In this document: positions 20,997 through 29,583 of the stretch, in pieces
Numbering within the stretch: position 1 is the first letter of the stretch
How the letters are laid out: each line of letters begins with the position of its first letter
NCBI RefSeq assembly: GCF_009857605.1
Contig: NZ_WWCT01000002.1
Coordinates: 1 to 64,000, forward strand
Reading direction: 5' to 3'
DNA: 64,000 nt
DNA from: Duganella levis
Lineage (GTDB): Bacteria > Pseudomonadota > Gammaproteobacteria > Burkholderiales > Burkholderiaceae_D
The notes under the pieces: generated by a model
Told to the model about the DNA's origin: nothing
Seen by the model: only the letters and a program-made list of their open reading frames with translations
The model's database searches: none
Translations under genes and position numbers: made by a program

Positions 20997-23609
20997 TCAC
21001 TTGCCACGCCAGGTGGTGGCTCCCTCTGCCAGCGTCACCAGCGACTCGCTGCGCTTGCCGTTGCGCTCGACGATCACGCGTGCGGTCGGCGTCGAGGCCG
21101 TGCGCGGCGCCAGTTGCAGCGTGATGGCGCCGCTGCGGGTGTCGATGTCGGCGCTGTCGATCTTGCCGGCTGCCAGCGTGATCCAGGTGCGCGTCGAGGC
21201 GACGAACAGGCGGCTGCGGGCGCTGTCCCTGGGCGTGACGTGCAGCGTGGCGCCATCATTGCGCAGGTTGGCGCCGAAGGCCAGCCAGCCGAACACCGGA
21301 TCGTTGAGCACGTAGGTGGCGGTAGCGTAGGCGTGGCCGTAGAAGCCCATGCCGTAGTCGCCGCTGTAGGCGTCCCAGCGCATCATGTCCGGCCAGGCGT
21401 GGAAGGCGGCCGAGGCAAAGCCTTGCGGATCGATATTGGTGATGCCGCCCAGCAGGCCGCCATACGCCACGCGCAGCAGGTGCAGGTCGGACGGGTTGGC
21501 GCGGTAGGCGGCAAACAGCGGCACCGCGTTCAGCGTCGAGCCGTAGTGGTGCAATTGGCGCTCGATGCGGCGCGTCTTGCCGCCATACAGGAAGTCCCAG
21601 TAGCGGCGGGCGTTGCCGTTGTAGCCCCAGCTGGGCAGTGTCGGGTCGTAGCCGAGGATCACTTCGCGCGTGATGTCGGCCTGCTTCTGGTAGCCGAAGT
21701 AGCGCATCCATGCGTAGACCTCGGCCTGGCCGGTCGAGTCCCACGCCATTTCGCTGCCGAACGGGTAGGCCAGCGAACGCCAGTGGTCGGCGCGCTGCTT
21801 CATCAGGCGTTCCATGTTGGCGGCTTCGGCTTGCAGGCCTTCGCGTTGCAGGTCTTGCAGGATGTCGACGAAGACGTCGCCTTCCATCAGGCCGAACTGC
21901 GCGTACTCGGGCGCGTCGCGTTCCATCGCCACCACGGTCTGGTAGGCGTGTTGCAGATACCAGCGCCAGTCGTGCGCAGTGACCAGGCCGCTGTGGTTGC
22001 GCGCAAGGCGGTACAGCACCCAGTGGCCGATCGCCACGTGCGGATAGTTGTAGGCGCGGCCGAGGTCGCCGGCGTCCTTCTTGTTCCACGAGGTCCAGGT
22101 CTTCCAGTCTTGCGTGGCATCGTAATAGGCAGGGAAGGCTTGCGGATCGTAGTAGAACAGGCTCTTGCGCACCGCGCCGGCTTGCGGGCCGTCGGCTACT
22201 TGCAGCTTGCCGACGACGGTCTCGTTGACCAGGCGTTCCAGCTTGGCCACTTCGACCGCGTCCGGGTTGTCGAGCTGCTTCATGATGGCCGCCACCCAGC
22301 TGCCGGCGCCGCCTTCGTCGCTCATGCCGGAAATCCACACGCGGGTGTCGTCGGTGACGATGCGTTTGGCGTCGTTGTCGTAGGTCAGGATGGCCGGCGC
22401 GCGCTGGAAGGGATCGGTCTTGTCATCGAACCATTGCTGCGTGGTGCTGAAGCGGCCGAGGTCGGCCACGGCCTGTTCCAGCGGCTTGGTGATGAAATAG
22501 CTGATGGTCTGCACGCTGTGGTCGGCGTAGGTGATGTTCAGGCGCGCCGGTCCCCAGCCCTGGCTCTTGATGGTGTAGCGCAGCCAGCCTTTGGCGGTGG
22601 CGCTGGCCGGTGCTGCGGCTGGCGTGGCAGTCAGCGCGCCGGCCGGTTCAGCGTCGATGCGCGCTATCTTTTGCGGGCTGTGCAGGAACAGTGTGGCGTC
22701 CAGGTCGGTCGGCACCACGTAGCCGGGAATGCCGATCGCCACCGGCCGCTGTTGCGCCACCAGCGTCTGCTCGATGGCGCGGATGGTCGGCGCGGTGACG
22801 AAACGGACGCCAATCTCGCGCCGTTCGCCCGCTTGCAGCGTCAGGCTGGTGGGCGTGTTCCACTGCTGGCCGGCGTTTTTCCAGTCGGTTTCCGCGTAGG
22901 CCTTGCTGGTCACGGTCCAGTCGTAAAAGCCTTCGGCGGTCTGCGCGCGCTTGCTGTTGTCCTCGATCGGACGCCAGGCTTCCAGCGGCGTGTGACCGTC
23001 CGGCAGCACCAGCAGCGCCGGGCCCTGGCCGTTGAGGCGCGTCACCTGCACGTAGCCGGCGTCGCGGCCGATGTAGGGATCGGCGAAGCTGGCGCTGGCG
23101 TGGGCCTGCTCCAGCGTGCGGTCGGTGATGATGTTATCGAACACCATCGGCATGCCGAGGCCGCCAATCTCCACCGGCTGGGCCGAGCGGTTGATCAGCG
23201 TGAAGCGCAGCACCAGCGCGCCTTTATCGTTGAGCCAGCGTCGTTCCACTATCAGCGGCAGTCCGCCGCCAAAGGTGGCGCTGATGTCGGCGGCGGCCAG
23301 CGCGCGGCCGGCCGGCAGCACGCGCACCGGTTTTCGATCTTTGGACGACGAATATTCCTGCCAGGCGCCGTCGCCGCTGCGCAGCCGCAGGTTGAGGTCG
23401 CCGATGTGGGCGTAGCCGTTGCCGCGCCGTTCCTGTCCCCGCGTGCCGGGCGTGAAATCGAAGCTGGGATCGCTGACCGGCGTCAGCCGCGCCAGCGTTT
23501 GCGTGTCGGCGCGCAGGGCCAGCAGCAGTTGCGGCGTGCTATAGGCGCGGTCGGCGGCAGCAGCGGGCAGGACGATAAGGGCGGCAAGCAGGGCAGGGTA
23601 GAAATTCAT
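20997..23609 (-). CDS. Large secreted protein of unknown function (possible DUF5695 family)
   Basis: 870 residues from the preferred ATG at 23609 (MNFYPALLAALIVLPAAAADR), which has AGGAG seven bases upstream and a clear signal peptide ending AAA-D; the frame is open further upstream without a ribosome site. The chain looks like a beta-rich N-terminal half and a helical second half with many Trp/Tyr and segments such as WGYNGNARRYWDFLYGG and YGMGFYGHAYATATYVLND, recalling six-hairpin (alpha/alpha) carbohydrate-active enzymes. I associate it tentatively with DUF5695. No catalytic residues can be assigned. It stands alone upstream of lexA on the same strand. Confidence 0.7.
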   Translation of the reverse strand: MNFYPALLAALIVLPAAAADRAYSTPQLLLALRADTQTLARLTPVSDPSFDFTPGTRGQERRGNGYAHIGDLNLRLRSGDGAWQEYSSSKDRKPVRVLPAGRALAAADISATFGGGLPLIVERRWLNDKGALVLRFTLINRSAQPVEIGGLGMPMVFDNIITDRTLEQAHASASFADPYIGRDAGYVQVTRLNGQGPALLVLPDGHTPLEAWRPIEDNSKRAQTAEGFYDWTVTSKAYAETDWKNAGQQWNTPTSLTLQAGERREIGVRFVTAPTIRAIEQTLVAQQRPVAIGIPGYVVPTDLDATLFLHSPQKIARIDAEPAGALTATPAAAPASATAKGWLRYTIKSQGWGPARLNITYADHSVQTISYFITKPLEQAVADLGRFSTTQQWFDDKTDPFQRAPAILTYDNDAKRIVTDDTRVWISGMSDEGGAGSWVAAIMKQLDNPDAVEVAKLERLVNETVVGKLQVADGPQAGAVRKSLFYYDPQAFPAYYDATQDWKTWTSWNKKDAGDLGRAYNYPHVAIGHWVLYRLARNHSGLVTAHDWRWYLQHAYQTVVAMERDAPEYAQFGLMEGDVFVDILQDLQREGLQAEAANMERLMKQRADHWRSLAYPFGSEMAWDSTGQAEVYAWMRYFGYQKQADITREVILGYDPTLPSWGYNGNARRYWDFLYGGKTRRIERQLHHYGSTLNAVPLFAAYRANPSDLHLLRVAYGGLLGGITNIDPQGFASAAFHAWPDMMRWDAYSGDYGMGFYGHAYATATYVLNDPVFGWLAFGANLRNDGATLHVTPRDSARSRLFVASTRTWITLAAGKIDSADIDTRSGAITLQLAPRTASTPTARVIVERNGKRSESLVTLAEGATTWRGK

Positions 23610-23691
23610 CGGCACTCCTGAAGGAAGATCCGATGATTGTAGCCGGGCTCGCCTGCCCGGGGAGCGCTTTTCCACGGACAGGCTGCGACGG

Positions 23692-24288
23692 TCAGAAGTG
23701 GTAGTTGAGGCCGACCGTGATGGTCTTGAAGCGGATGTCGGTATCCGGGCGATCGCCCTTGCTCCAGTCCTTGGACAGCTTGTTGGCCAGCACTTCAAGA
23801 TTGGTGGTCAGCACTGGCGACCAGGCCCACTCGACGCCGGCGCCGGCCGACCAGCCGTATTTCACGCGCTTGTCGCCAGCGTCGTCGATGCGGCCGACCG
23901 CCACGCCGCCGGTACCGTACAAAAACAGCCGCTCGTCCAGCATCAGCGAACCGCCGCGCAGCCGGCCGGTGGCCAACAGCGGTATCTTGACCTGCGGCGA
24001 CAAGGCGCCGTCACTGCCGGCTTTGATGCGGGTGCCGGAGAAGTCATTCTGGAAGCCGACCACGAACGTCGGGCTGAGGCGATAGTTGTAGCCGATCTGC
24101 ACGCCGCCAAGCGCGCCGCTGCCGTCGCCCTTGAAGGAGCCGAGGCGGCTGTTGAGCGAGTCGCTGTCGGTGCTGGCGTGACCGCCGCTGACGCCGCCAT
24201 AGAAGCCGCTCCAGGCGGATTGCGCGCTGGCGCCGCCGCAGGCGCACAGGATGCTGATGCCCAGCAGGGCTTTGGTGGTGAAGGTCAT
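23692..24288 (-). CDS. Outer-membrane beta-barrel protein (Omp25/OmpA-like barrel)
   Basis: A 198-residue protein from the ATG at 24288 (MTFTTKALLGISILCACGGASAQ), a signal peptide; an in-frame ATG at 24327 would add 13 residues ahead of it. The mature part opens SAWSGFYGGVSGGHAS, alternates hydrophobic and Gly/polar residues as in eight-stranded barrels, and ends in a terminal Phe (GLNYHF), the BAM recognition signature. It resembles the opacity/Omp25 family. The lipoprotein gene upstream on the same strand ends 36 bases before it from this start, so the two are likely co-transcribed. Confidence 0.8.
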   Translation of the reverse strand: MTFTTKALLGISILCACGGASAQSAWSGFYGGVSGGHASTDSDSLNSRLGSFKGDGSGALGGVQIGYNYRLSPTFVVGFQNDFSGTRIKAGSDGALSPQVKIPLLATGRLRGGSLMLDERLFLYGTGGVAVGRIDDAGDKRVKYGWSAGAGVEWAWSPVLTTNLEVLANKLSKDWSKGDRPDTDIRFKTITVGLNYHF

Positions 24289-24323
24289 GTCTGGCTTGCT
24301 CCGGATAAGGTGATTGAGGTGGT

Positions 24324-24968
24324 TCATTGCAGTTCGGCCAGCAGCTCGTGGGCGCCTTTGTCCAGGCCGGTACGCGCCGCGCCGAGGCTGCCGAAGGTGG
24401 CGCCGACGTTCATGGCGTTCGGGTACTGCCGCGCCTGATAAGCCTTCAGCAGGCGGTTGCTCATGGCGTCATACACCTCGACCGAGTAGCTGACCGAGCC
24501 CATGAAGATGCCTTCCTTGCCGCGCAGCGCCTGCACGGCGTTGTAGGGCAGGCCGACCAGGTCGAAGCGGGTGACGGTGGAGACCACGGCGGTATTGCCT
24601 TTGGCGCCGGTCAGCGTCAGCCGCAGGCGCAAGGCGCCCGGTTGGGAGGTGTCGGTGAGCCGGAAGCGGCTGCGCAGTGTCTGGCGGAATTCATGGTCCA
24701 TGGCGGACGCCAGTTCGCGCTGGTCGCTGGCCGACAGGTCGCCGAACTGGTGGTCGGCGCCGGCGTAGATGGCGACCGGTTCAATGATGATGGCGGAGTA
24801 ATCGCGCCAGTGCGCCGGTTCGTCATAGGCGAACGGCATGGTGTCCGAGCTGGTCGGTTGCAGCCGGGCCGTGATCGGCAGGTCGTTATAGCGGTCCGGC
24901 GGCCGGCTGGCGCAGGCGGTCAGCGCGCTGCATGCCAGCAGGGCAAGGAGTAGGGGACGGGTAGCCAA
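24324..24968 (-). CDS. Outer-membrane lipoprotein, DUF3313-like
   Basis: 214 residues from a TTG start at 24968, chosen because GAGAGGA lies about five bases upstream and the product then begins as a lipoprotein signal (MATRPLLLALLACSALTAC, lipobox LTAC). The body includes YSAIIIEPVAIYAG and a C-terminal YSVEVYDAMSNRLLKAY strand pattern typical of the DUF3313 family. Function unknown. It lies divergent from tetR across a palindromic operator, so TetR control is likely, and it runs into the beta-barrel gene downstream. Confidence 0.78.
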   Translation of the reverse strand: MATRPLLLALLACSALTACASRPPDRYNDLPITARLQPTSSDTMPFAYDEPAHWRDYSAIIIEPVAIYAGADHQFGDLSASDQRELASAMDHEFRQTLRSRFRLTDTSQPGALRLRLTLTGAKGNTAVVSTVTRFDLVGLPYNAVQALRGKEGIFMGSVSYSVEVYDAMSNRLLKAYQARQYPNAMNVGATFGSLGAARTGLDKGAHELLAELQ

Positions 24969-25027
24969 GATAATCCTCTCAGGATAAAAGTTGAACAAAG
25001 GCGCCGACCGGTGCTGGCGAAAATTCG

Positions 25028-25083
25028 CTAATGACCGATCGATCACTTTTATCGTAACACACTAACGATCGATCGGTCATTAG
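25028..25083. promoter_or_regulatory. Perfect 17-bp inverted repeat, probable TetR operator
   Basis: CTAATGACCGATCGATC (25028-25044) and its exact reverse complement GATCGATCGGTCATTAG (25067-25083) are separated by 22 bases. Each arm contains the near-palindrome TGACCGATCGATCA. It lies in the divergent intergenic region between the lipoprotein and tetR, where a TetR-family protein usually binds and represses both sides. Confidence 0.8.
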
Positions 25084-25135
25084 TGTGTTTGCTTGGCGGT
25101 GGTATCATTTCCGCAGTCCCACATGGAAGGAACAC

Positions 25136-25789
25136 ATGGCTGTAGCAAAAACTGCTGGCGCGGCGCCGGCCAAAAAGCGCGTGCGCTTGACCACGGAAGT
25201 GCGGCGGCAGCAGATCCTGGAAGCCGCGCTGATCGAATTCACCGCGCTCGGCTTCAATGCCGCCAGTATTTCCAAGATCGCCAGTCGGGCTGGCACCTCC
25301 AAGGCCAATCTGTACGTGCACTTTGAAAACAAGGACGAGATTTTCGAGACCTTGCTGAAAGATGTGCTGCAGCCGGCGCTGGGCGCCTGGCAGCTGCCGC
25401 CGGTGGGGCATAGCGTCGAGAGCGCGCTGGATACTTTCATCGACCAGCGCTATGACGAGATGACGCCGCAAATGGTGTCGCTGATGAAATTGCTGATTGC
25501 CGAAGGCCACCGGGTGCCGGCGCTGATCCGGCGCTGGCAGGACGAAACCGTGCTGCCGGCCCACCGCCAGCAACAGGCGGTGATCGATGGCTATGTCGCC
25601 AGCGGCGTGCTGGAGCCGAGTCCGCTGACCGATAATTTCAGCTTCATCATGGCGCCGGTGCTGTACGCGGCGATCTGCCGCATCATCTTCACGCCCGACG
25701 TCGCCGAGGCGGAATGCCAGAAAACCAAGGAAACCCACCGGCAACTGATCCAGCTCTTGCTCAAGCCAAGGGCTGGTGTTTTGCCGTAA
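25136..25789 (+). CDS. TetR family transcriptional regulator
   Basis: 217 residues from the ATG at 25136, preceded by AAGGAA; an upstream in-frame ATG at 25085 abuts the operator and lacks a site. It has a basic Ala/Lys N-tail, then the TetR helix-turn-helix (RRQQILEAALIEFTALGFNAASISKIA ... TSKANLYVHFENKDEIFETLL, split here), then a helical ligand domain with a segment like the AcrR/RutR C-domain. It likely regulates the divergent lipoprotein/beta-barrel pair and itself. The ligand is unknown. Confidence 0.9.
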   Translation: MAVAKTAGAAPAKKRVRLTTEVRRQQILEAALIEFTALGFNAASISKIASRAGTSKANLYVHFENKDEIFETLLKDVLQPALGAWQLPPVGHSVESALDTFIDQRYDEMTPQMVSLMKLLIAEGHRVPALIRRWQDETVLPAHRQQQAVIDGYVASGVLEPSPLTDNFSFIMAPVLYAAICRIIFTPDVAEAECQKTKETHRQLIQLLLKPRAGVLP

Positions 25790-25876
25790 AAGCTGGTATA
25801 GTCGCCGGCTTACCTCTTCCCACACCTGTCTTGACGCCAGGGTGGGCTCATTTTCAAGTCCTTAAGGGAGTTATAC

Positions 25877-26263
25877 ATGCGTCACTACGAAATCGTATTT
25901 ATCGTCCACCCGGACCAGAGCGAGCAAGTGCCCGCCATGATCGAACGTTACAAAGCAACCGTAACGACTCGCGGCGGCTCCGTGCACCGCGTTGAAGACT
26001 GGGGCCGCCGCCAAATGGCTTACCCAATCCAGAAACTGGCCAAAGCGCACTACATCTGCCTGAACATCGAAGCAGACAACGAAACCCTGGTTGAGCTGGA
26101 AACCGCATTCAAATTCAATGATGCCGTTCTGCGTCACCTGACCGTCAAGCTGAAGAAAGCCGAAACCGCTCCTTCGCCAATGATGAAGTCGGTACAACGC
26201 GAAGATGCAGCGAAATCGCATCGCACCGAAGCGCCAGCCGCTGCTGCTCCAGCCGCTGCTTAA
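25877..26263 (+). CDS. rpsF: Small ribosomal subunit protein bS6
   Basis: Starts [25 protein letters not shown], the S6 signature, with [22 protein letters not shown] as the rRNA/S18 contact region; 128 residues with an Ala/Pro-rich tail common in proteobacteria. S6 pairs with S18 on the 30S platform. AAGGGAG precedes the ATG. First gene of rpsF-priB-rpsR-rplI. Confidence 0.98.
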   Translation: MRHYEIVFIVHPDQSEQVPAMIERYKATVTTRGGSVHRVEDWGRRQMAYPIQKLAKAHYICLNIEADNETLVELETAFKFNDAVLRHLTVKLKKAETAPSPMMKSVQREDAAKSHRTEAPAAAAPAAA

Positions 26264-26284
26264 CTGGTCTGAGAAGGAACCGCG

Positions 26285-26590
26285 CTGAACCAGCTCCAGT
26301 TCATCGCCCTCATCGCCGAACGGGATGCAATTCGTTACACCCCGGCCGGTATGCCGATCGTGAATGCTGTACTCCAGCACCGGTCGCAGCAGATGGAGGC
26401 GGGCATCGCCCGATTGAGCGAGTTTGAAGTGTCCGCGATTGCCGCGGGCGAGATTTCAAGCCGCTTCAGTCAGACGCCGCTGGCAGGGCTGTATCAGTTC
26501 ACCGGTTTTCTCAACAAGAAAAGCCGCAATAGCAAAAGCCTGGTGTTTCACATCATTGATTTTAGTGCTGTCCAAGACAGCGCAATTTAA
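26285..26590 (+). CDS. priB: Primosomal replication protein N (PriB), CTG start
   Basis: 101-residue OB-fold single-strand DNA binding protein for replication restart. The product (M)NQLQFIALIAERDAIRYTPAGMP ... LYQFTGFLNKKSRNSKSLVFH matches PriB (motif split here). The only start that gives a complete OB fold is CTG at 26285: an in-frame TGA lies at 26270-26272, no ATG/GTG/TTG occurs between, and AGAAGGA sits six bases before the CTG. The next ATG (26351) would remove the first beta strands. It lies between rpsF and rpsR as in other betaproteobacteria. Confidence 0.92.
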   Translation: MNQLQFIALIAERDAIRYTPAGMPIVNAVLQHRSQQMEAGIARLSEFEVSAIAAGEISSRFSQTPLAGLYQFTGFLNKKSRNSKSLVFHIIDFSAVQDSAI

Positions 26591-26605
26591 ATACAGGAGC
26601 CTAAA

Positions 26606-26896
26606 ATGGCATTCGGTAAAAAGTTCGACAAAAACAAGCTCAAGCTGAAAGAAAAGCGCAAGCAACAAAACCCACTGTTCAAGCGCAAGAAGTTCTGCCG
26701 CTTCACCGCCGCTGGCGTTGAGCAAGTAGACTACAAAGACGTAGACACCCTGAAAGACTTCGTCCAGGAAAACGGCAAAATCATGCCAGCACGTCTGACC
26801 GGTACCAAGGCGCACTATCAGCGTCAAGTTGACACCGCCATCAAGCGCGCTCGCTATCTGGCCCTGCTGCCGTACACCGATCTGCACAACGCTTAA
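26606..26896 (+). CDS. rpsR: Small ribosomal subunit protein bS18
   Basis: Contains the S18 core ([21 protein letters not shown] ... ITPARLTG-like [18 protein letters not shown], shown in part), binding 16S rRNA with S6. At 96 residues it has about 20 extra basic N-terminal residues ([20 protein letters not shown]) compared with the E. coli protein. AGGAG lies eight bases upstream of the ATG. Confidence 0.97.
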   Translation: MAFGKKFDKNKLKLKEKRKQQNPLFKRKKFCRFTAAGVEQVDYKDVDTLKDFVQENGKIMPARLTGTKAHYQRQVDTAIKRARYLALLPYTDLHNA

Positions 26897-26923
26897 TCGC
26901 GGCAGAGTAACTGGAGAAGAACT

Positions 26924-27376
26924 ATGCAAATCATTCTGTTGGAAAAAGTTGTCAATCTGGGCAACCTGGGTGAAGTCGTTAAAGTTAAAGACGGCTACGC
27001 ACGTAACTTCCTGATCCCGCAAAAAATGGCCCGTCGTGCAACCACGTCGGCTATCGCGGAATTCGAAGCCAAACGCGCTGAACTGGAAAAAGCTGCTGCC
27101 GCTAAACTGGCTGCTGCTCAAGCCCAAGGCGAGAAACTGAACGGCATGACCGTGACCGTTTCGCAAAAAGCTGGTGTTGACGGCCGTCTGTTCGGTTCGG
27201 TCACCAACTTCGACATCGCTGAAGCGCTGACCAAAGCTGGCTTCGCAGTGGAAAAAGCTGCTGTGCGCCTGCCAACCGGTCCGCTGAAGACCGTCGGCGA
27301 GTTCCCAGTCACCGTTTCGCTGCACACCGATGTGCTGGCGGAAGTGACCGTTGCCGTAGTCGGCGAAGCTGCCTAA
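26924..27376 (+). CDS. rplI: Large ribosomal subunit protein bL9
   Basis: 150 residues with the L9 N-domain [19 protein letters not shown] and [16 protein letters not shown], a long connecting helix rich in Ala/Lys/Glu, and the C-domain containing [16 protein letters not shown]. It binds 23S rRNA domain V. GGAGAAG precedes the ATG. Terminator follows. Confidence 0.98.
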   Translation: MQIILLEKVVNLGNLGEVVKVKDGYARNFLIPQKMARRATTSAIAEFEAKRAELEKAAAAKLAAAQAQGEKLNGMTVTVSQKAGVDGRLFGSVTNFDIAEALTKAGFAVEKAAVRLPTGPLKTVGEFPVTVSLHTDVLAEVTVAVVGEAA

Positions 27377-27420
27377 GACTGGACCGGGCGGCAACGCCTG
27401 TCTGGTTTGCAACACCCTTA

Positions 27421-27449
27421 AAAAAGCCGGGCTTTGCCCCGGCTTTTTT
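27421..27449 (+). terminator. Terminator after rplI
   Basis: Stem GCCGGG/CCCGGC (27426-27431 and 27438-27443) flanked by a run of A before and six T after, ending the ribosomal operon. Confidence 0.9.
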
Positions 27450-27495
27450 CTCGTCATAATTTTGTAGTACGGCACAAGCAGGTATAATTCGCGCC

Positions 27496-28881
27496 ATGAA
27501 CGCCCCCTCCGATCCGCAAGTCGATTCGCTCCGCGTCCCGCCGCACTCCATCGAAGCAGAACAGTCCGTCATCGGCGGCCTGCTGCGCGATAACGCGTCC
27601 TTCGACCGTATCGCCGACATGATGCATCCGGAAGACTTCTACCGCTACGACCACCGCATCATCTTCGAGCAGATCGTCAAGATGATCAACGGCTCGCGGC
27701 CGGCCGACGTCATCACTGTGTTCGAGACCCTGACGCAATTGGGCAAAGCCGACGATGTGGGCGGTCTGACCTATCTGAACGCGATGGCGCAGAACACGCC
27801 GTCCGCCGCCAATATCCGCCGCTACGCCGAGATCGTGCGCGACCGCTCGGTGCTGCGCCAGCTGATCACCGTGGCCGATGATATCTCCGGCCAGGCCTTC
27901 AGCCCGCAGGGCAAGGAAACCAAGGAAATCCTCGACGAGGCCGAGTCGCGCATCTTCGCGATTGCCGAGCAGGGCGCCCGCGGTTCTGCCGGCTGGCTGG
28001 CGGTGCAACCGCTGCTGACCCAGGTGGTCGAGCGCATCGACGAGCTGTACTCGCGCGAGAACCAGTCTGAAATTACCGGCGTGCCGACCGGCTTCATCGA
28101 CCTCGACCGCATGACCTCGGGTCTGCAGGGCGGCGACCTGGTGATTGTGGCCGGTCGTCCGTCGATGGGTAAAACCGCATTTTCGGTCAACATCGGTGAA
28201 AACGTCGCCATCGAAGCCGGTTTGCCGGTGGCGATTTTCTCGATGGAGATGGGCGGCACCCAGCTGGCGATGCGTATGCTGGGTTCGGTCGGCCAGCTCG
28301 ACCAACACCGCCTGCGCACCGGCCGCCTGAACGACGAGGATTGGCCGCGCCTGACGCACGCCATCCAGAAGATGAATGACGCCCAGGTCTTCATCGATGA
28401 AACCCCGGCGCTGAATCCGATCGAGATGCGCGCCCGCGCGCGCCGCCTGGCGCGCCAGTGCGGCAAGCTCGGCCTGATCATCGTCGACTACCTGCAACTG
28501 ATGCAGGGTTCCAAGCCGGGCGACAACCGCGCCTCCGAGATTTCGGAAATCTCGCGTTCGCTGAAAGGCCTGGCCAAGGAGCTGGGCTGCCCGGTGATCG
28601 CGCTGTCGCAGCTGAACCGCTCGCTGGAGCAACGCCCCAACAAACGGCCCGTCATGTCCGACTTGCGCGAATCCGGCGCTATCGAGCAGGATGCGGACGT
28701 CATCATCTTCCTGTATCGCGACGAGGTCTACAATCCCGACTCGCCCGATAAGGGAACGGCCGAGATCATTATCGGTAAGCAGCGTAACGGCCCGATCGGC
28801 GCGGTACGTCTGACCTGGATCGGCCAGTACACCAAATTTGGCAATTACTCTGGTAGCTTGGGTGTGTACCAGGGTGACTAA
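27496..28881 (+). CDS. dnaB: Replicative DNA helicase DnaB
   Basis: 461-residue hexameric helicase that unwinds DNA at the fork. N-terminal domain begins PPHSIEAEQSVIGGLL; the RecA-like domain has Walker A GRPSMGKTAF (about residue 219), Walker B-like LGLIIVDYLQLM, and SQLNRSLEQRPNKRPVMSDL. No intein is seen, which matters because dnaB is a common intein site. Separate short promoter region after the rplI terminator. Confidence 0.98.
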   Translation: MNAPSDPQVDSLRVPPHSIEAEQSVIGGLLRDNASFDRIADMMHPEDFYRYDHRIIFEQIVKMINGSRPADVITVFETLTQLGKADDVGGLTYLNAMAQNTPSAANIRRYAEIVRDRSVLRQLITVADDISGQAFSPQGKETKEILDEAESRIFAIAEQGARGSAGWLAVQPLLTQVVERIDELYSRENQSEITGVPTGFIDLDRMTSGLQGGDLVIVAGRPSMGKTAFSVNIGENVAIEAGLPVAIFSMEMGGTQLAMRMLGSVGQLDQHRLRTGRLNDEDWPRLTHAIQKMNDAQVFIDETPALNPIEMRARARRLARQCGKLGLIIVDYLQLMQGSKPGDNRASEISEISRSLKGLAKELGCPVIALSQLNRSLEQRPNKRPVMSDLRESGAIEQDADVIIFLYRDEVYNPDSPDKGTAEIIIGKQRNGPIGAVRLTWIGQYTKFGNYSGSLGVYQGD

Positions 28882-28946
28882 TCCTTAACGCCGGTACATC
28901 ATCCAAGAGACCGGCGATCTGCAGTAGTAATAAAACGGAGAAAAAT

Positions 28947-29573
28947 ATGTTTGGACGTTTGATGCCCACCGAGGGCAAATTCTTTGACCTGTTTAATCAG
29001 CACGCCGAGCTGTGCGTCAAAGGCGCAAAAGAAATGGTGGGCCTGATGTCCAACTTCGATGACCTGGAAAACCGCGTGCACGCGATCGAGAGCATCGAGA
29101 AACAGGCCGACAAGATCACCTACCAGACCGTCGACCTGCTGCACAAAACCTTCATCACGCCGATCGACCGCGACGACATCCACAAGCTGATCACGCGCCA
29201 GGACGACATCCTCGACCTGCTGGAAGACGCGGCCCAGACCGTGTCGCTGTACGACCTGCATTCGGTGACGCCGGAAGCCAAGCGTCTGGCCGAACTGGTG
29301 CTGGCCTGCGCCGAGAAGGTCAAGGAAGCCGTGTCGCTGCTGCATAACATGGACAACTCGCGCCAGATCGTCGCCATTTGCGAAGAGATCGACCGCCTGG
29401 AGTCGGACGCCGACCACGTGATGCGCGCCGCCATGTCCAAGCTGTTCCGTGATGAGCCGGACGTGCGTAACCTGATCAAGATGAAGGCCATTTACGAAAT
29501 CCTCGAAACGGTGACCGACCGCTGCGAAGATGTGGCCAACATCATCGAAGGCATCATCGTCGAAAACGCTTAA
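28947..29573 (+). CDS. DUF47/PhoU-like phosphate transport accessory protein
   Basis: A 208-residue all-helical protein (MFGRLMPTEGKFFDLFNQHAEL ...) of the DUF47 PhoU-like family, which commonly pairs with PiT transporters and is thought to control them. It contains the repeated E-x3-D pattern (AIESIEKQADKIT, CEEIDRLESDADHVM) seen in metal-binding PhoU-type bundles. The ribosome site GGAGAAA is clear. pit starts ten bases after its stop. Confidence 0.92.
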   Translation: MFGRLMPTEGKFFDLFNQHAELCVKGAKEMVGLMSNFDDLENRVHAIESIEKQADKITYQTVDLLHKTFITPIDRDDIHKLITRQDDILDLLEDAAQTVSLYDLHSVTPEAKRLAELVLACAEKVKEAVSLLHNMDNSRQIVAICEEIDRLESDADHVMRAAMSKLFRDEPDVRNLIKMKAIYEILETVTDRCEDVANIIEGIIVENA

Positions 29574-29583
29574 GAATAACAAC

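Noticed and set aside
21114-23621. Long open frame on the plus strand opposite the large secreted protein gene
   Set aside because: It is antisense to a gene with signal peptide and ribosome site, its composition is Ala/Val/Arg/Gly/His-rich without any motif, and it arises from the strong GC third-position bias of the true gene.
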